A stretch of DNA of 64,000 bases from Bacillus infantis (lineage in GTDB: Bacteria; Bacillota; Bacilli; Bacillales; Cytobacillaceae). Location of the stretch: NCBI RefSeq assembly GCF_020171945.1, contig NZ_JAIVAP010000008.1:1-64000 (forward strand), given 5' to 3'. The position numbers and the translations under genes were made by a program. The notes below the pieces were generated by a model. That model did no database searches, was not told the origin of the DNA, and worked only from the letters and a program-made list of their open reading frames with translations. Below, piece by piece: positions 33,665-42,259 of this stretch (positions within the stretch are counted from its first letter, which is position 1; the number at the start of each line of letters is the position of its first letter).

Positions 33665-35224
33665 CTATAATACGGAAACAGGTGAATCGCAGCATGTAAC
33701 TCTGTTTCTGCCTCCATATTTTGATTGATATAAAGCAGTATCTGCATTGTGAAGCAGGCGTTCGAGCGTCATTCCCGGAGCTGTTTCTGCCGCCCCAAAG
33801 CTTGCCGTAAGGGGAATCATCCCCTTTTCAGAAATCAGCAGCTCCTCTTCGATTCCGGCCCTGATTTTTTCCGCCTTCTCTGCCGCTGCCTCAAGATTGG
33901 CACCAGGGAGGCAAATGACAAATTCCTCTCCTCCGTAGCGGGCAAAAATTGAATCCCCGCCAAGGCGGCTTCCGCTGACCCGCGCTATATGCCGAAGCGC
34001 TTCATCGCCCTGCAGGTGTCCATACTTATCATTGATATTCTTAAAGAAATCGATATCAAATAAAATGACTGACATGGTTCCCCCGGCAGCTTCAGCTTCC
34101 TGAAGAAGCCTGCCGCTCTGCTCAATGAAATAGGTCCGGTTATAAATGCCTGTCAGCCCATCTTTAAAAGCAAGCTCCTCCAGTTCCTGCCTTAGCTGTA
34201 CTTCCTTGGTGATATTGCTGAGGATCACCGTGGTACCGGCTAATTCGCCGCTGCTTTTTTTTATCGGGAAAGAATGAATCTGGAGATAAACTTCTGTCTC
34301 ACCCTCAAATTTATGAATGCCTGAATAGCTGCCGCCAGCAGCCCAGGCCCCTGAATATCCGGCAGCTGACTGGAGAACCACCTTCATATTTTCACCGATC
34401 AGCTTGGAATCAAGCCCTGGCAGCATTTCCTTTGCCGCCGGATTATAGTCCACAAGTACATCATCCTGGGCAAAAACGATAACACCGTCCCTCATGCTTT
34501 CAAAGACACGCTCCTTTGCGATCGGCGCAGCTGTCAGCCTGTCCATGAAAAAGGAGCGCAAATATAAAAAGGATGTCAGGCACATCACCATTGGAACAGG
34601 ATCCATGCCGTAAGGGGAATACCCCATTAAATAAAGGAAAGAGGCAGTCATGGGGATTGTCAGTCCCGCGAACATGGTAATAAGCCGCCTTCTGTAGGCG
34701 AATCCAGCTCTCTTCCAATACCATACAACCATGCATGCCCCAGCAAAAAGGCTGCCGAATGTAAAGCTGCCATGGATCACATACCAAAAGCCCACATCCA
34801 TATCCACAAGCAGATATGATCCCTCATGATGCAGATGATATTGGGTGTAAAAAAGCCCATGCCAATCATTTGTCAGCACCATTACCATGCTGATGAAAGG
34901 AATGGTGTAAAAAATAATGAGATTGAGGCTGGTCAAATACCTGTCCAGACCGGTGAATCTCATGACCATGACTAAAGTGATAGGGGAAATAAAGGGCAGG
35001 CCCGCATACTGAAAGGCGATCCAGAACTTGATCTCTGCCAGCGAATCAGCAGTCAGCTCAAAAGCATGTCCGAATATGTAGATGGCCGAGGTCACCGCAA
35101 TCCAGACAAAGATATTGCCGGCAGAAAATGTTTTTCTTTTAGCAAAGGCATACATGCCCAAAACGCTTGTCAGGACTCCGGACACAGAGATCAGAACAAT
35201 ATAACTGAAAATATCTGAGTTCAT
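33665..35224 (-). CDS. Membrane diguanylate cyclase (7TM-PAS-GGDEF)
   Basis: A 519-residue signalling protein: about seven helices (residues 1-220, histidine-kinase-N-terminal-7TM type), a PAS-like domain (about 235-345), and a GGDEF domain (about 355-515) with active site GGEEF in FARYGGEEFVICLPG. It would make c-di-GMP from GTP. The RxxD inhibitory site normally just upstream of GGEEF is absent (GGDS instead), so product inhibition is not expected. Start at the ATG at 35224 with GGTGA upstream; the earlier ATG at 35263 has none. It lies between two osmolyte importers. Confidence 0.88.
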   Translation of the reverse strand: MNSDIFSYIVLISVSGVLTSVLGMYAFAKRKTFSAGNIFVWIAVTSAIYIFGHAFELTADSLAEIKFWIAFQYAGLPFISPITLVMVMRFTGLDRYLTSLNLIIFYTIPFISMVMVLTNDWHGLFYTQYHLHHEGSYLLVDMDVGFWYVIHGSFTFGSLFAGACMVVWYWKRAGFAYRRRLITMFAGLTIPMTASFLYLMGYSPYGMDPVPMVMCLTSFLYLRSFFMDRLTAAPIAKERVFESMRDGVIVFAQDDVLVDYNPAAKEMLPGLDSKLIGENMKVVLQSAAGYSGAWAAGGSYSGIHKFEGETEVYLQIHSFPIKKSSGELAGTTVILSNITKEVQLRQELEELAFKDGLTGIYNRTYFIEQSGRLLQEAEAAGGTMSVILFDIDFFKNINDKYGHLQGDEALRHIARVSGSRLGGDSIFARYGGEEFVICLPGANLEAAAEKAEKIRAGIEEELLISEKGMIPLTASFGAAETAPGMTLERLLHNADTALYQSKYGGRNRVTCCDSPVSVL

Positions 35225-35319
35225 TATATTCACCAGGTTAATTTTTTGCTTTAATGGTACCATAACCCAGGTAGAAAAAGAATATAAACCGGAAGATGGG
35301 CAGTATTAACCAGAAAAAA

Positions 35320-35344
35320 CCTGCCAGGACTTTTGTCCGGCAGG
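35320..35344 (-). terminator. Terminator of the DUF1540 gene
   Basis: CCTGCC-GGAC/GTCC-GGCAGG stem, followed on the minus strand by TTTTTTCTGG. A second perfect 11-bp hairpin (GCGGCAGCCTT/AAGGCTGCCGC, 35355-35381) lies between it and the gene. Confidence 0.8.
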
Positions 35345-35386
35345 CCGTTATGTAGCGGCAGCCTTCATCCAAGGCTGCCGCAGTGC

Positions 35387-35539
35387 TTATTCAGGCTCAA
35401 AAGTTTTACAGTCGGTTTCTTCATTGGTGCTCGCTTTCTTTCCGGTGATCGCGCCGACAAAAATTTCGTCCGCCCCGCATTTCCTGCCGTTGCGGTTAAA
35501 CTTGCAATTGACTACTTCACATAATACATCCTGTGCCAC
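35387..35539 (-). CDS. DUF1540 small cysteine-rich protein
   Basis: A 50-residue protein with four cysteines spaced as in DUF1540: CEVVNC (Cys7, Cys12), KC (Cys21) and DC (Cys44). It starts at a GTG with GGAGGTGG nearby. The Cys pattern suggests a small metal-binding fold. Function is unknown; several Bacillus DUF1540 proteins are sporulation-associated. Two strong hairpins follow its stop. Confidence 0.85.
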   Translation of the reverse strand: MAQDVLCEVVNCKFNRNGRKCGADEIFVGAITGKKASTNEETDCKTFEPE

Positions 35540-35679
35540 TCTAACCACCTCCTGTGAGATTTGTAAAGTGAGACTAGTGTTTCTGATTAAGTAGCACTTA
35601 ATAGTCTATTCCCGCATACAGGCATTTTTAAACGCTTTTAAACGGACACCGACTGGCAGCCGGGCACCCAGGAAGCCCC

Positions 35680-37197
35680 TTACTCTATAAGCCCTTCATT
35701 CTGGAGGAATTCCCTGGCTGTGTCCTCAGCACTCATTCCATCAACATTGACCTTATAATTCATTTCACGCATCTGGTCGTCTGTGATTTTTCCTGCCAGT
35801 TTGTTTAAGCTATCTGCAATTTCCGGATGATCTTCAAGTGTCTCTTTCTTTAAAAGAGGAGCCCCCTGGTAAGGAGGGAATAGATTTTTATCATCTTCAA
35901 GCACCTTCAGATTGTAAGCTTCCAGCTCACTGTCCGTCGAATAAGCATCCACCATATTGATATCGCCTGTTTCAACGGCACTATAGCGGAGCTTTGGTTC
36001 CATCGTTTTCACATTTGGAAATTCTATGCCATACAGTTCTTGAATACCACGATAGCCATCTTCCCTGTCGGAAAATTCCAGCGTAAAGCCCGGCTTGATA
36101 TTCTGCTGCACCGCTTTTACATCTGATATTGTTTCAAGTCCATATTGTGCGGCCAGCTCTTCCGGGACAGCCAGGGCATATGTATTGTTATAATCCATCG
36201 GCTCCAGCATCTCCATTTCAAACTCTTCTGACAGGCCGTCCCTTGCCTGCTCATACACTTCCTGCCGGTCTGTGCTCACTGCCGTCTCTTTTAAAAATTC
36301 CGAAATGGCTGTTCCAGTGAACTCAGGATATATATCAATATCACCTGAACGGAGCGCGTTGAACACAAAAGAGGTCTTGCCTAGTCCAGGCTGCAATTCA
36401 ACACTCATATCAGTTTCCTCTTCAATGAGGATTTTGTACATATTGATCAGGATTTCCGGTTCAGATCCAAGCTTTCCGGCAATCACCAAATCTTTTTCTC
36501 CTTTGCCTGAAACAAACGGCAGAACCATGATGACAATGGCTGCCAGAGCGATTGCCCCCAGCGGAATCAGGGATTTTTTGAATGAAATCTTTTCGAACCT
36601 TCTCAGCAGCAGGTCAAATAGTATGGCCAGCAGTGCAGCCGGGATCGCTCCCAGTACAATGAGGGACGTATTGTTCCGGTCTATCCCGAGAAGGATGATA
36701 TCCCCAAGGCCTCCTGCACCAATCAAAGCTGCGAGAGTTGCTGTACCGACGATCAGGACCATTGCCGTCCGGATCCCTGCCATGATCACTGGCATGGAAA
36801 GGGGCAGTTCTACTTTTATGAGCCGTTTCCAGCTGTTCATCCCCATGGCCCTTGCCGCTTCAATAAGCGAAGGCTCCACTTCTTTTATGCCTGTGTATGT
36901 ATTTCTCAGGATCGGAAGAAGCGCATAGACGATCAGCGCAATGCTTGCAGGCACTTTCCCGATCCCAAACAGCGGGATGAGGAGCCCAAGCAGGGCGAGG
37001 GAAGGAATGGTCTGCAGCACCGCTGTGACGCCGATGACTGCCTCTGCTGCTCTTTTATGCCTCGTCAGATAAATTCCGAGCGGTATTGAAATCAGGACAG
37101 CAAAGAATAGCGCAATAAATGAAATTTGTATATGTTCTATGAGTGCACTGAAAAGCTCGGATTGCCTCTCTTTAAATACACCGGCCAAATCATTCAT
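35680..37197 (-). CDS. Osmolyte ABC transporter permease-binding protein fusion, paralogue 2
   Basis: A 505-residue fusion of the same build as 30406-31959: permease domain about 1-210 (ARAMGMNSWKRLIKVELPLSMPVIMAG loop), connector helix about 215-232, and binding domain about 235-500 (SEPEILINMYKILIEEETDMSVEL onward). The binding halves of the two paralogues differ markedly, so they may favour different osmolytes or act on other quaternary amines such as bile-related compounds. It overlaps the ATPase gene by 8 nt and has GGGGGG before the ATG. Confidence 0.88.
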   Translation of the reverse strand: MNDLAGVFKERQSELFSALIEHIQISFIALFFAVLISIPLGIYLTRHKRAAEAVIGVTAVLQTIPSLALLGLLIPLFGIGKVPASIALIVYALLPILRNTYTGIKEVEPSLIEAARAMGMNSWKRLIKVELPLSMPVIMAGIRTAMVLIVGTATLAALIGAGGLGDIILLGIDRNNTSLIVLGAIPAALLAILFDLLLRRFEKISFKKSLIPLGAIALAAIVIMVLPFVSGKGEKDLVIAGKLGSEPEILINMYKILIEEETDMSVELQPGLGKTSFVFNALRSGDIDIYPEFTGTAISEFLKETAVSTDRQEVYEQARDGLSEEFEMEMLEPMDYNNTYALAVPEELAAQYGLETISDVKAVQQNIKPGFTLEFSDREDGYRGIQELYGIEFPNVKTMEPKLRYSAVETGDINMVDAYSTDSELEAYNLKVLEDDKNLFPPYQGAPLLKKETLEDHPEIADSLNKLAGKITDDQMREMNYKVNVDGMSAEDTAREFLQNEGLIE

Positions 37198-38146
37198 TTA
37201 GAGCCCCCCTTTCCCCTAAGCTTCCTGCCATATGCCTGATGGCTTCCCTGCGGCTGATTGAACCGACGATGGTCCCGTCTTTTTCAACAGGTATCTCTTC
37301 CCTGTCAGTCAGCAGTTCCAGCACTTCCTTTAAACTGGCCGAAGCTGCGACCGCTTCAGCAGAAACACTTTCGGCATATCCGGCTTTCATCATTTTTTCA
37401 GCTGTAATCTCCCGGCCTGCGCCTGCCTGTGCACCGACAAATTCACGCACAAAGTCATCTGCCGGTTTTTCAATGATTTCCTCAGGCGAAGCCAGCTGCA
37501 CGATCTTCCCTTCCTTCATGACGCAAATCCTGTCTCCCAGTTTAAGAGCTTCCTGCATATCATGCGTCACAAACACGATCGTCTTCTTAATATTGCGCTG
37601 CAGATCAAGCAGATCGTCCTGCAGCTTTTCCCTGCTTAAAGGGTCAAGTGCACTGAAAGGCTCGTCCATCAGAATGATCTCAGGGTCGGCTGCAAGGGCG
37701 CGGATGACGCCGATCCTCTGCTGCTGCCCTCCGGAAAGCTCGCTCGGCTTCCTCGTCAAATATACCTCCGGCTCGAGCCCGACCATAGTCAGCAGCTCTG
37801 CCGCCCGCTTGCGGATCTTCTCCCGCTCCCATTTTTTCAATTCCGGGACGATGGCTATATTTTCTTCGATCGTCATATGCGGAAAGAGTGCGATTGATTG
37901 CAGCACATAGCCGATGCTCCATCTTAATTCGTGGATATCATACTCACTGATCCTTTTCCCCTCTATCCTGATCGTCCCTTTCGTGAGATCGATCAGCCGG
38001 TTGATCATCTTGAGCGTCGTTGTCTTGCCGCAGCCGCTCGGCCCGATCAGCACGAAGAATTCCCCTTTCTTTATGGTAAAATCCAGGGACTCTACCGCCT
38101 TCGTTCCGCCCGGGTACTCTTTTGTCACACCCTCAAACTCTATCAT
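37190..38146 (-). CDS. Quaternary-amine ABC transporter ATPase, paralogue 2
   Basis: A 318-residue ATPase with Walker A GPSGCGKTTTLKMI, signature LSGGQQQR and Walker B IILMDEPFSALDP. Its C-terminal tail (about 240-318) is shorter than that of the 381-residue paralogue and holds at most one full CBS unit plus a remnant, so regulation by the CBS module may differ. The ATG at 38146 has AAGGAGAG upstream; the ATG at 38164 does not. Confidence 0.9.
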   Translation of the reverse strand: MIEFEGVTKEYPGGTKAVESLDFTIKKGEFFVLIGPSGCGKTTTLKMINRLIDLTKGTIRIEGKRISEYDIHELRWSIGYVLQSIALFPHMTIEENIAIVPELKKWEREKIRKRAAELLTMVGLEPEVYLTRKPSELSGGQQQRIGVIRALAADPEIILMDEPFSALDPLSREKLQDDLLDLQRNIKKTIVFVTHDMQEALKLGDRICVMKEGKIVQLASPEEIIEKPADDFVREFVGAQAGAGREITAEKMMKAGYAESVSAEAVAASASLKEVLELLTDREEIPVEKDGTIVGSISRREAIRHMAGSLGERGALNE

Positions 38147-38362
38147 GGCTTCTCTCCTTTTCATCGGTCCTGCTTACTCTTTATGTATAAACATCCTTAT
38201 ATATTATTGCCTTTTTTAAGCTGTGTGCGGTTCCTGTCCTCAGGAAAATTTACCCACCGCTCTCCATTAACTCTATTAACTACCCTGATTCCCCGTTTTC
38301 CAAACATAGCATTTTTAGCTGCCAGCTTCAATTTTCAGTTCTCTGTTCAAAAAATAAAAAAA

Positions 38363-38381
38363 CCGGGAGCAGTCCTCCCGG
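38363..38381 (-). terminator. Terminator of the thioredoxin-like gene
   Basis: CCGGGAG/CTCCCGG stem followed on the minus strand by TTTTTTTATTTT. Confidence 0.85.
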
Positions 38382-38392
38382 CTTTTATTTGC

Positions 38393-38719
38393 TTATTTGC
38401 TATAATACTCGCCAAGGTATTCTGATACCTGTTCTGGTGTCTTCGCATTCGCGCTGTGAAGATGTCCAAGCTTTTCGCCGTCCTTGAATACCAGCAGGCT
38501 TGGAATGCCCATTACATTATATTCAGCAGCCAAGTCAGGCAGTTCGTCCTTGTTCAGCTCATATAAAGGAAACTCCTGAAACTCCTCAAGCACGCTCGGC
38601 ATGAACATATCCATCCTTTTGCAGTCCGGGCACCAGCCAGCAAAAAACTTCACTGTCACTGTTTCCCCGCTTTCGACTATTTCCCTGAACTCTTTTTCTG
38701 TTTTTATCATATTTGCCAT
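38393..38719 (-). CDS. Thioredoxin-family protein
   Basis: A 108-residue single thioredoxin fold with active site WCPDC in FFAGWCPDCKRMD, no signal peptide. The cis-Pro loop (MGIPSLLVF) is present. The WCPDC variant is typical of Bacillus YdbP/YtpP-like proteins. Start at the third ATG (38719), which has AGGAGG 9 nt upstream; earlier ATGs abut that site. It is divergent from the oxidoreductase at 38850. Confidence 0.88.
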   Translation of the reverse strand: MANMIKTEKEFREIVESGETVTVKFFAGWCPDCKRMDMFMPSVLEEFQEFPLYELNKDELPDLAAEYNVMGIPSLLVFKDGEKLGHLHSANAKTPEQVSEYLGEYYSK

Positions 38720-38809
38720 TCTCATCATCCTCCTGCCCTCATTATATACAAAACGCTTCTGCTTATCCTCAAACTTGCTTTCCTTCAAAAACTGCTTATT
38801 TCCGTGTTA

Positions 38810-38834
38810 CACTTAAGCAAAAAGAACTTAAGTG
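38810..38834. promoter_or_regulatory. Perfect inverted repeat CACTTAAG-N9-CTTAAGTG
   Basis: Two perfect 8-bp arms (38810-38817, 38827-38834) lie between the divergent thioredoxin and oxidoreductase genes. The right arm touches the AAGGAG ribosome site of the oxidoreductase. It could be a repressor operator or, in RNA, a hairpin near the ribosome site. Confidence 0.55.
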
Positions 38835-38849
38835 AAGGAGCATGTGAAG

Positions 38850-39389
38850 ATGAAAACTTTATGCTTGCTGGGAAGCACCCGCAAAAATGGCAATTCAGAA
38901 TATCTGGCAGGAAAAATCCTTGAAGGAACAGACCATACTATTGTTCACCTGGCTGATATGCATATTGAAGCAATCCACGACCAGCGCCATGCTGAAGGCG
39001 GCTTTGATCCGATTCATGATGACTATGACGAATTGATCGAGCTGATCTTCAGCCATGATGTCATCCTGTTTGCCACTCCCCTGTACTGGTACGGTATGAG
39101 CGGCCCGATGAAGGACTTTTTTGACAGATGGTCCCAATACCTTCGCGACGAACGCTTCAATTTAAAAGAAGAGCTCGCCAGGAAAAAAGCATATGTAGCC
39201 GTAACAGGCGGCACAAGCGCAAAAATCAAGGGACTGCCGCTCATCCAGCAATTTGAATACATATTTGAATTTGTCGGCATGGAATTCGCCGACTATATCA
39301 TCGGCGCAGGCGTCAAGCCCGGCGAGGTGAAGGAAGACCAGATTGCACTGGCTAAGGCAGAGGTTTGGAATAGGGGATTGCGCTCATAG
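38850..39389 (+). CDS. NAD(P)H-dependent oxidoreductase, flavodoxin-like
   Basis: A 179-residue flavodoxin-fold protein of the NADPH-dependent FMN reductase group. GSTRKNGNSEYLAG is the FMN phosphate loop and FATPLYWYGMSGPMKDFFDRW is a family signature. It probably reduces quinones, azo or nitro compounds with NAD(P)H. ATG at 38850 has AAGGAG 9 nt upstream. Its position next to a thioredoxin gene and an inverted-repeat operator suggests electrophile- or redox-dependent control. Confidence 0.88.
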   Translation: MKTLCLLGSTRKNGNSEYLAGKILEGTDHTIVHLADMHIEAIHDQRHAEGGFDPIHDDYDELIELIFSHDVILFATPLYWYGMSGPMKDFFDRWSQYLRDERFNLKEELARKKAYVAVTGGTSAKIKGLPLIQQFEYIFEFVGMEFADYIIGAGVKPGEVKEDQIALAKAEVWNRGLRS

Positions 39390-39397
39390 TTGAAGAG

Positions 39398-39418
39398 GAC
39401 CTGCCGGGAGGGCAGGTC
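39398..39418. terminator. Bidirectional terminator
   Basis: GACCTGCC/GGCAGGTC stem with TTTTC downstream on the plus strand and TCTTC on the minus strand, between converging genes. Confidence 0.8.
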
Positions 39419-39425
39419 TTTTCTG

Positions 39426-40325
39426 TTAAGATTTCTTCATTGACTCTTTTAAATTCTCGATCTTGCCTTCAATAAAAGAAACGAATCTATCATCCTTCTG
39501 TGCTTTAAAGATGCTAATCGTTATATCATAGTGCTCAATCGCCTGATTGTAATCTTTCAAGCCTTCATAGCTTATGCTCAGATAATAATAAATCTCCCCT
39601 AAATAGTCCAGCAGATTTGCCCTCACGCACCAGTCAATGCCTTTATAGCAGTAATCTATTGCCTTTCCATATTGGTGAAGGGCCCATAAACTTCTTGCTT
39701 GATTATAAAGTACTTTTGTTTTCAAATCCTTGTTTTGCAGCTGCGGCAGCTCTTTAATAACAAGAGACGCTTTTTCAAGCCAATCATAGCACAGCTGGAA
39801 TTCTTTTATATCATAGTGGAAGATGCCCATGCTGATATAAATCTCAAGCTCGGATTCGGTCCAGATCGAGGCGTTTTTATGGGTCAGATCAATAGCTTCC
39901 TGCAGGATTGAAATACTTCTCTCAAAATCTTTTTCCAAGTAAAAAGTATATATTCCTTTATTCCAAAGAAGCACCTGATGGTATTCAGGGTTTTCCAGCA
40001 CCTGCGGGTTCTTTTCCTCAACAGCCACAATTCTCCTGAGCTCAATATAATCGAGCTCCTTTCTGGCTGTATAGAGCTGTTCCATCACATCTTCAACATA
40101 TTCATTGCTGGCAATCCCGTTCATCCCGAAGAAATAGGAAATATCCACACCAAGCCTCCGGGCAATGAGGTAAAGTGTGGAAGAAAGCGGAATGATATCC
40201 CCCCGCTCAATCTTGCTGATCTGCGCCTGTGTGCAGATGCCTTCTGACAGTTCACTCTGCTTGAGGCCCCTTGAAACTCTTAGATCTTTAATTTTTTTCC
40301 CAAGATTGCTGCCAAAAATATTCAA
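39426..40325 (-). CDS. XRE helix-turn-helix regulator with TPR domain (RRNPP-like)
   Basis: A 299-residue protein: HTH_XRE at residues 8-65 (KKIKDLRVSRGLKQSELSEGI...ISKIERGD) followed by about five TPR-like helical pairs. This is the PlcR/NprR/AimR-type (RRNPP) architecture, in which a short exported peptide binds the TPR groove. No candidate propeptide gene is visible in the short flanks (36 nt downstream, 84 nt upstream). TTG start, weak ribosome site. Confidence 0.85.
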   Translation of the reverse strand: MNIFGSNLGKKIKDLRVSRGLKQSELSEGICTQAQISKIERGDIIPLSSTLYLIARRLGVDISYFFGMNGIASNEYVEDVMEQLYTARKELDYIELRRIVAVEEKNPQVLENPEYHQVLLWNKGIYTFYLEKDFERSISILQEAIDLTHKNASIWTESELEIYISMGIFHYDIKEFQLCYDWLEKASLVIKELPQLQNKDLKTKVLYNQARSLWALHQYGKAIDYCYKGIDWCVRANLLDYLGEIYYYLSISYEGLKDYNQAIEHYDITISIFKAQKDDRFVSFIEGKIENLKESMKKS

Positions 40326-40409
40326 GCTATCACGTCCCGGATCATCTTTTATTGTAGAATAGCAATAAATTCAGCAAAATAGAAATGATTTATCCGGAGG
40401 CTGTTCATC

Positions 40410-40868
40410 TTAAAACGGCTTCATCACCATAAGAACAATCAAAGCAACTGCTGCTAAGTGTGTATATAATGTGAAAGGCTGCTGTTCTTTATTTATGCGG
40501 TGGTAAGAATCAGGCAGGGATTCGTCCTTGACTCCATGATTAGCAAGAATCTCCTGCTGTGCTTTGATTTTTTTCGGCAGGACTGCCGCTACAATAGGCT
40601 GGACCGAAATAAAGATAATAATAGAAATGATATACCAGACTTCTTTAAATAGTGCAGGATTCAAAGCTCCAAAAATCAAACCGGTAATTAATAGTGTAAT
40701 GCTTCCGTACTTTGCAAGTTTCTCTACCCTCTCATTGATCAGGATGCAAAGCCTTGCCTGTGAGACTGTTTTGGGCGCCTTGGAGATGATTGGCTGCGCA
40801 AAAGCAGCACCCAGGCCGCATACCGCGGCAATGATATGCACTGTAAGCAGGATGGAATAAAAAGTCAA
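40410..40868 (-). CDS. Four-helix membrane protein, DUF2269-like
   Basis: A 152-residue integral membrane protein with four predicted helices and a cytoplasmic loop rich in charged residues (KKIKAQQEILANHGV). The pattern HIIAAVCGLGAAFAQP in helix 1 recalls DUF2269. Function unknown. TTG start with AAGGGG 9 nt upstream. The gene stands alone. Confidence 0.65.
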   Translation of the reverse strand: MTFYSILLTVHIIAAVCGLGAAFAQPIISKAPKTVSQARLCILINERVEKLAKYGSITLLITGLIFGALNPALFKEVWYIISIIIFISVQPIVAAVLPKKIKAQQEILANHGVKDESLPDSYHRINKEQQPFTLYTHLAAVALIVLMVMKPF

Positions 40869-41073
40869 AGATAAGTTCCCCTTTCAAACTGATTTTTTAT
40901 ATCTCTCTTGTATAATAATACATTTTTGTTAAAATATGAGTATTTTTTACTAATTTAATGGTTAATTTTTCTATATTATTGGGTAATATACATGAATAAC
41001 CATTATTATAAGGGCCTTTATAAAGAAGTTGGCATGTGTTTTGTTATGAGAAAAAGTTTTTTAAGCAAATAAA
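40869..41073. other. A/T-rich intergenic region
   Basis: About 200 nt, strongly A/T-rich, with the promoter area of the membrane protein. ATGGTTA (40958-40964) and TAACCAT (40997-41003) form a widely spaced inverted repeat of unclear meaning. No gene seen. Confidence 0.4.
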
Positions 41074-41109
41074 AAAGCCTGGATCCTCCTTAAGGAAAAT
41101 CCAGGCTTT
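41074..41109 (-). terminator. ssrA terminator
   Basis: AAAGCCTGGAT/ATCCAGGCTTT, an 11-bp stem, then TTTATTT on the minus strand, about 30 nt past the tmRNA CCA end. Confidence 0.85.
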
Positions 41110-41141
41110 ATAATTTAAGATTTAATCCACCAAAGTATGTA

Positions 41142-41500
41142 TGGTGGAGACGGTGGGAGTCGAACCCACGTCCAGAAACATCGCCACTTAAGCTTCTACG
41201 AGTGTAGTCAGCATATTTGCGTTTCGCTGCATCTTATGCCTGCTGACAGGCGTCCGTGCAGCTAGTCTGGTTATTCTCTTCCTTCATCCTCAGACGGTGG
41301 AATCCGGCGTAGTCCACTTAGAGTGAGTCCCTTACCCTACCACATGGACGATGGAGGGAGGAACCGCTTAGCGCTATTAGGCAGCTAGAGCGAAGTTGTT
41401 TTGTTGTTTGCCAGTTATAGGCGTTGACGTTTTAACGAGGCCGATCCCCTCGACTCGCAACCTAAGCTCGAACTATCCCTGTCGAATCCGTAACGTCCCC
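41142..41500 (-). ncRNA. ssrA: Transfer-messenger RNA (tmRNA)
   Basis: A 359-nt one-piece tmRNA. The 5' end GGGGACGTTACGG pairs with the CCGTCTCCACCA 3' end to form the alanine acceptor, with the T-arm GGGTTCGACTCCC just before. The tag frame reads GGC AAA CAA CAA AAC AAC TTC GCT CTA GCT GCC TAA, i.e. peptide (A)GKQQNNFALAA, the ALAA ending being the ClpXP degradation signal. Length and position downstream of smpB match B. subtilis. It rescues stalled ribosomes together with SmpB. Confidence 0.97.
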
Positions 41501-41632
41501 ATATTGGGCAAATGAGCCTAAGCTTCATTTCCGCTGAGAGCCGGTGCGAATCTTATTCTGCCACTCGGTTTGACGCCGGGAGCGCTCGAAATAGAAGAGC
41601 GTAAGTCAGGCAGCATCGCTGCTACAATACTT

Positions 41633-41660
41633 ATTATATCATATACAGCACGGATATCAA
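41633..41660 (-). promoter_or_regulatory. Candidate ssrA promoter
   Basis: TTGATA (41655-41660) and TATAAT (41633-41638) with a 16-nt spacer on the minus strand, just past the smpB stop. The predicted start near 41626 leaves a 5' leader of about 125 nt that would be removed by RNase P or other processing. Confidence 0.55.
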
Positions 41661-41676
41661 TTGTTAAGTCTTGGCT

Positions 41677-42144
41677 TTACATTTTCTGCCGTTCACGGAA
41701 TGCCCGTTCAATATCACGGCCTGCTTCTTTCTTTTTCAATGTTTCGCGTTTATCATAATTCTTTTTACCCTTGGCCAGGCCGATCAAAACTTTCGCAAAG
41801 CCATTTTTCAAATACATCTTCAGCGGTACGATAGAGTATCCTGCTTCCTTGGTGTCGCCGATCAGCTTGCTGATTTCTTTATTATGAAGCAGCAGCTTCC
41901 TTGTTCTGAGCGGATCATGGTTGTACCGGTTTCCCTGCTCATAAGGGCTGACATGCATGTTGATGAGGAATATCTCGCCATTGATGATTCTGGCATAAGA
42001 ATCCTTCAGCTGCACCCTGCCTGCGCGGATGGCCTTTATTTCTGTACCCTGCAGGACGATGCCCGCTTCATATGTCTCTTCAATGAAATAGTCGTGATTC
42101 GCTTTTTTATTCTGGGCGATAACCTTGCCCGTTCCCTTTGGCAT
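41677..42144 (-). CDS. smpB: SsrA-binding protein SmpB
   Basis: A 155-residue basic OB-fold protein that binds tmRNA and the ribosome in trans-translation. Family motifs [28 protein letters not shown] and LLLHNKEI are clear, and the C-terminal basic tail ([22 protein letters not shown]) enters the mRNA channel. Complete at the usual length. It lies between rnr and ssrA as in B. subtilis. GAGGGGG precedes the ATG. Confidence 0.98.
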   Translation of the reverse strand: MPKGTGKVIAQNKKANHDYFIEETYEAGIVLQGTEIKAIRAGRVQLKDSYARIINGEIFLINMHVSPYEQGNRYNHDPLRTRKLLLHNKEISKLIGDTKEAGYSIVPLKMYLKNGFAKVLIGLAKGKKNYDKRETLKKKEAGRDIERAFRERQKM

Positions 42145-42222
42145 ATGAACTTCCCCCTCAATCTCTTACAATGATTTTAACAAAAATCTCTCCCTGCAAC
42201 AATCATGACCCTATATCGGAAA

Positions 42223-42246
42223 GGAGAGCCACTTTGATGGCTCTCC
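42223..42246 (-). terminator. Hairpin after rnr
   Basis: GGAGAGCCA/TGGCTCTCC 9-bp stem past the rnr stop and before smpB. The U-tract is weak, so it may only partly terminate. Confidence 0.55.
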
Positions 42247-42259
42247 GGTTTCCAGCTTT

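Noticed and set aside
36272-36928. Plus-strand frame of 218 codons across the permease gene
   Set aside because: Antisense shadow of the hydrophobic permease domain; the same kind of shadow occurs at the paralogue (31217-31888).
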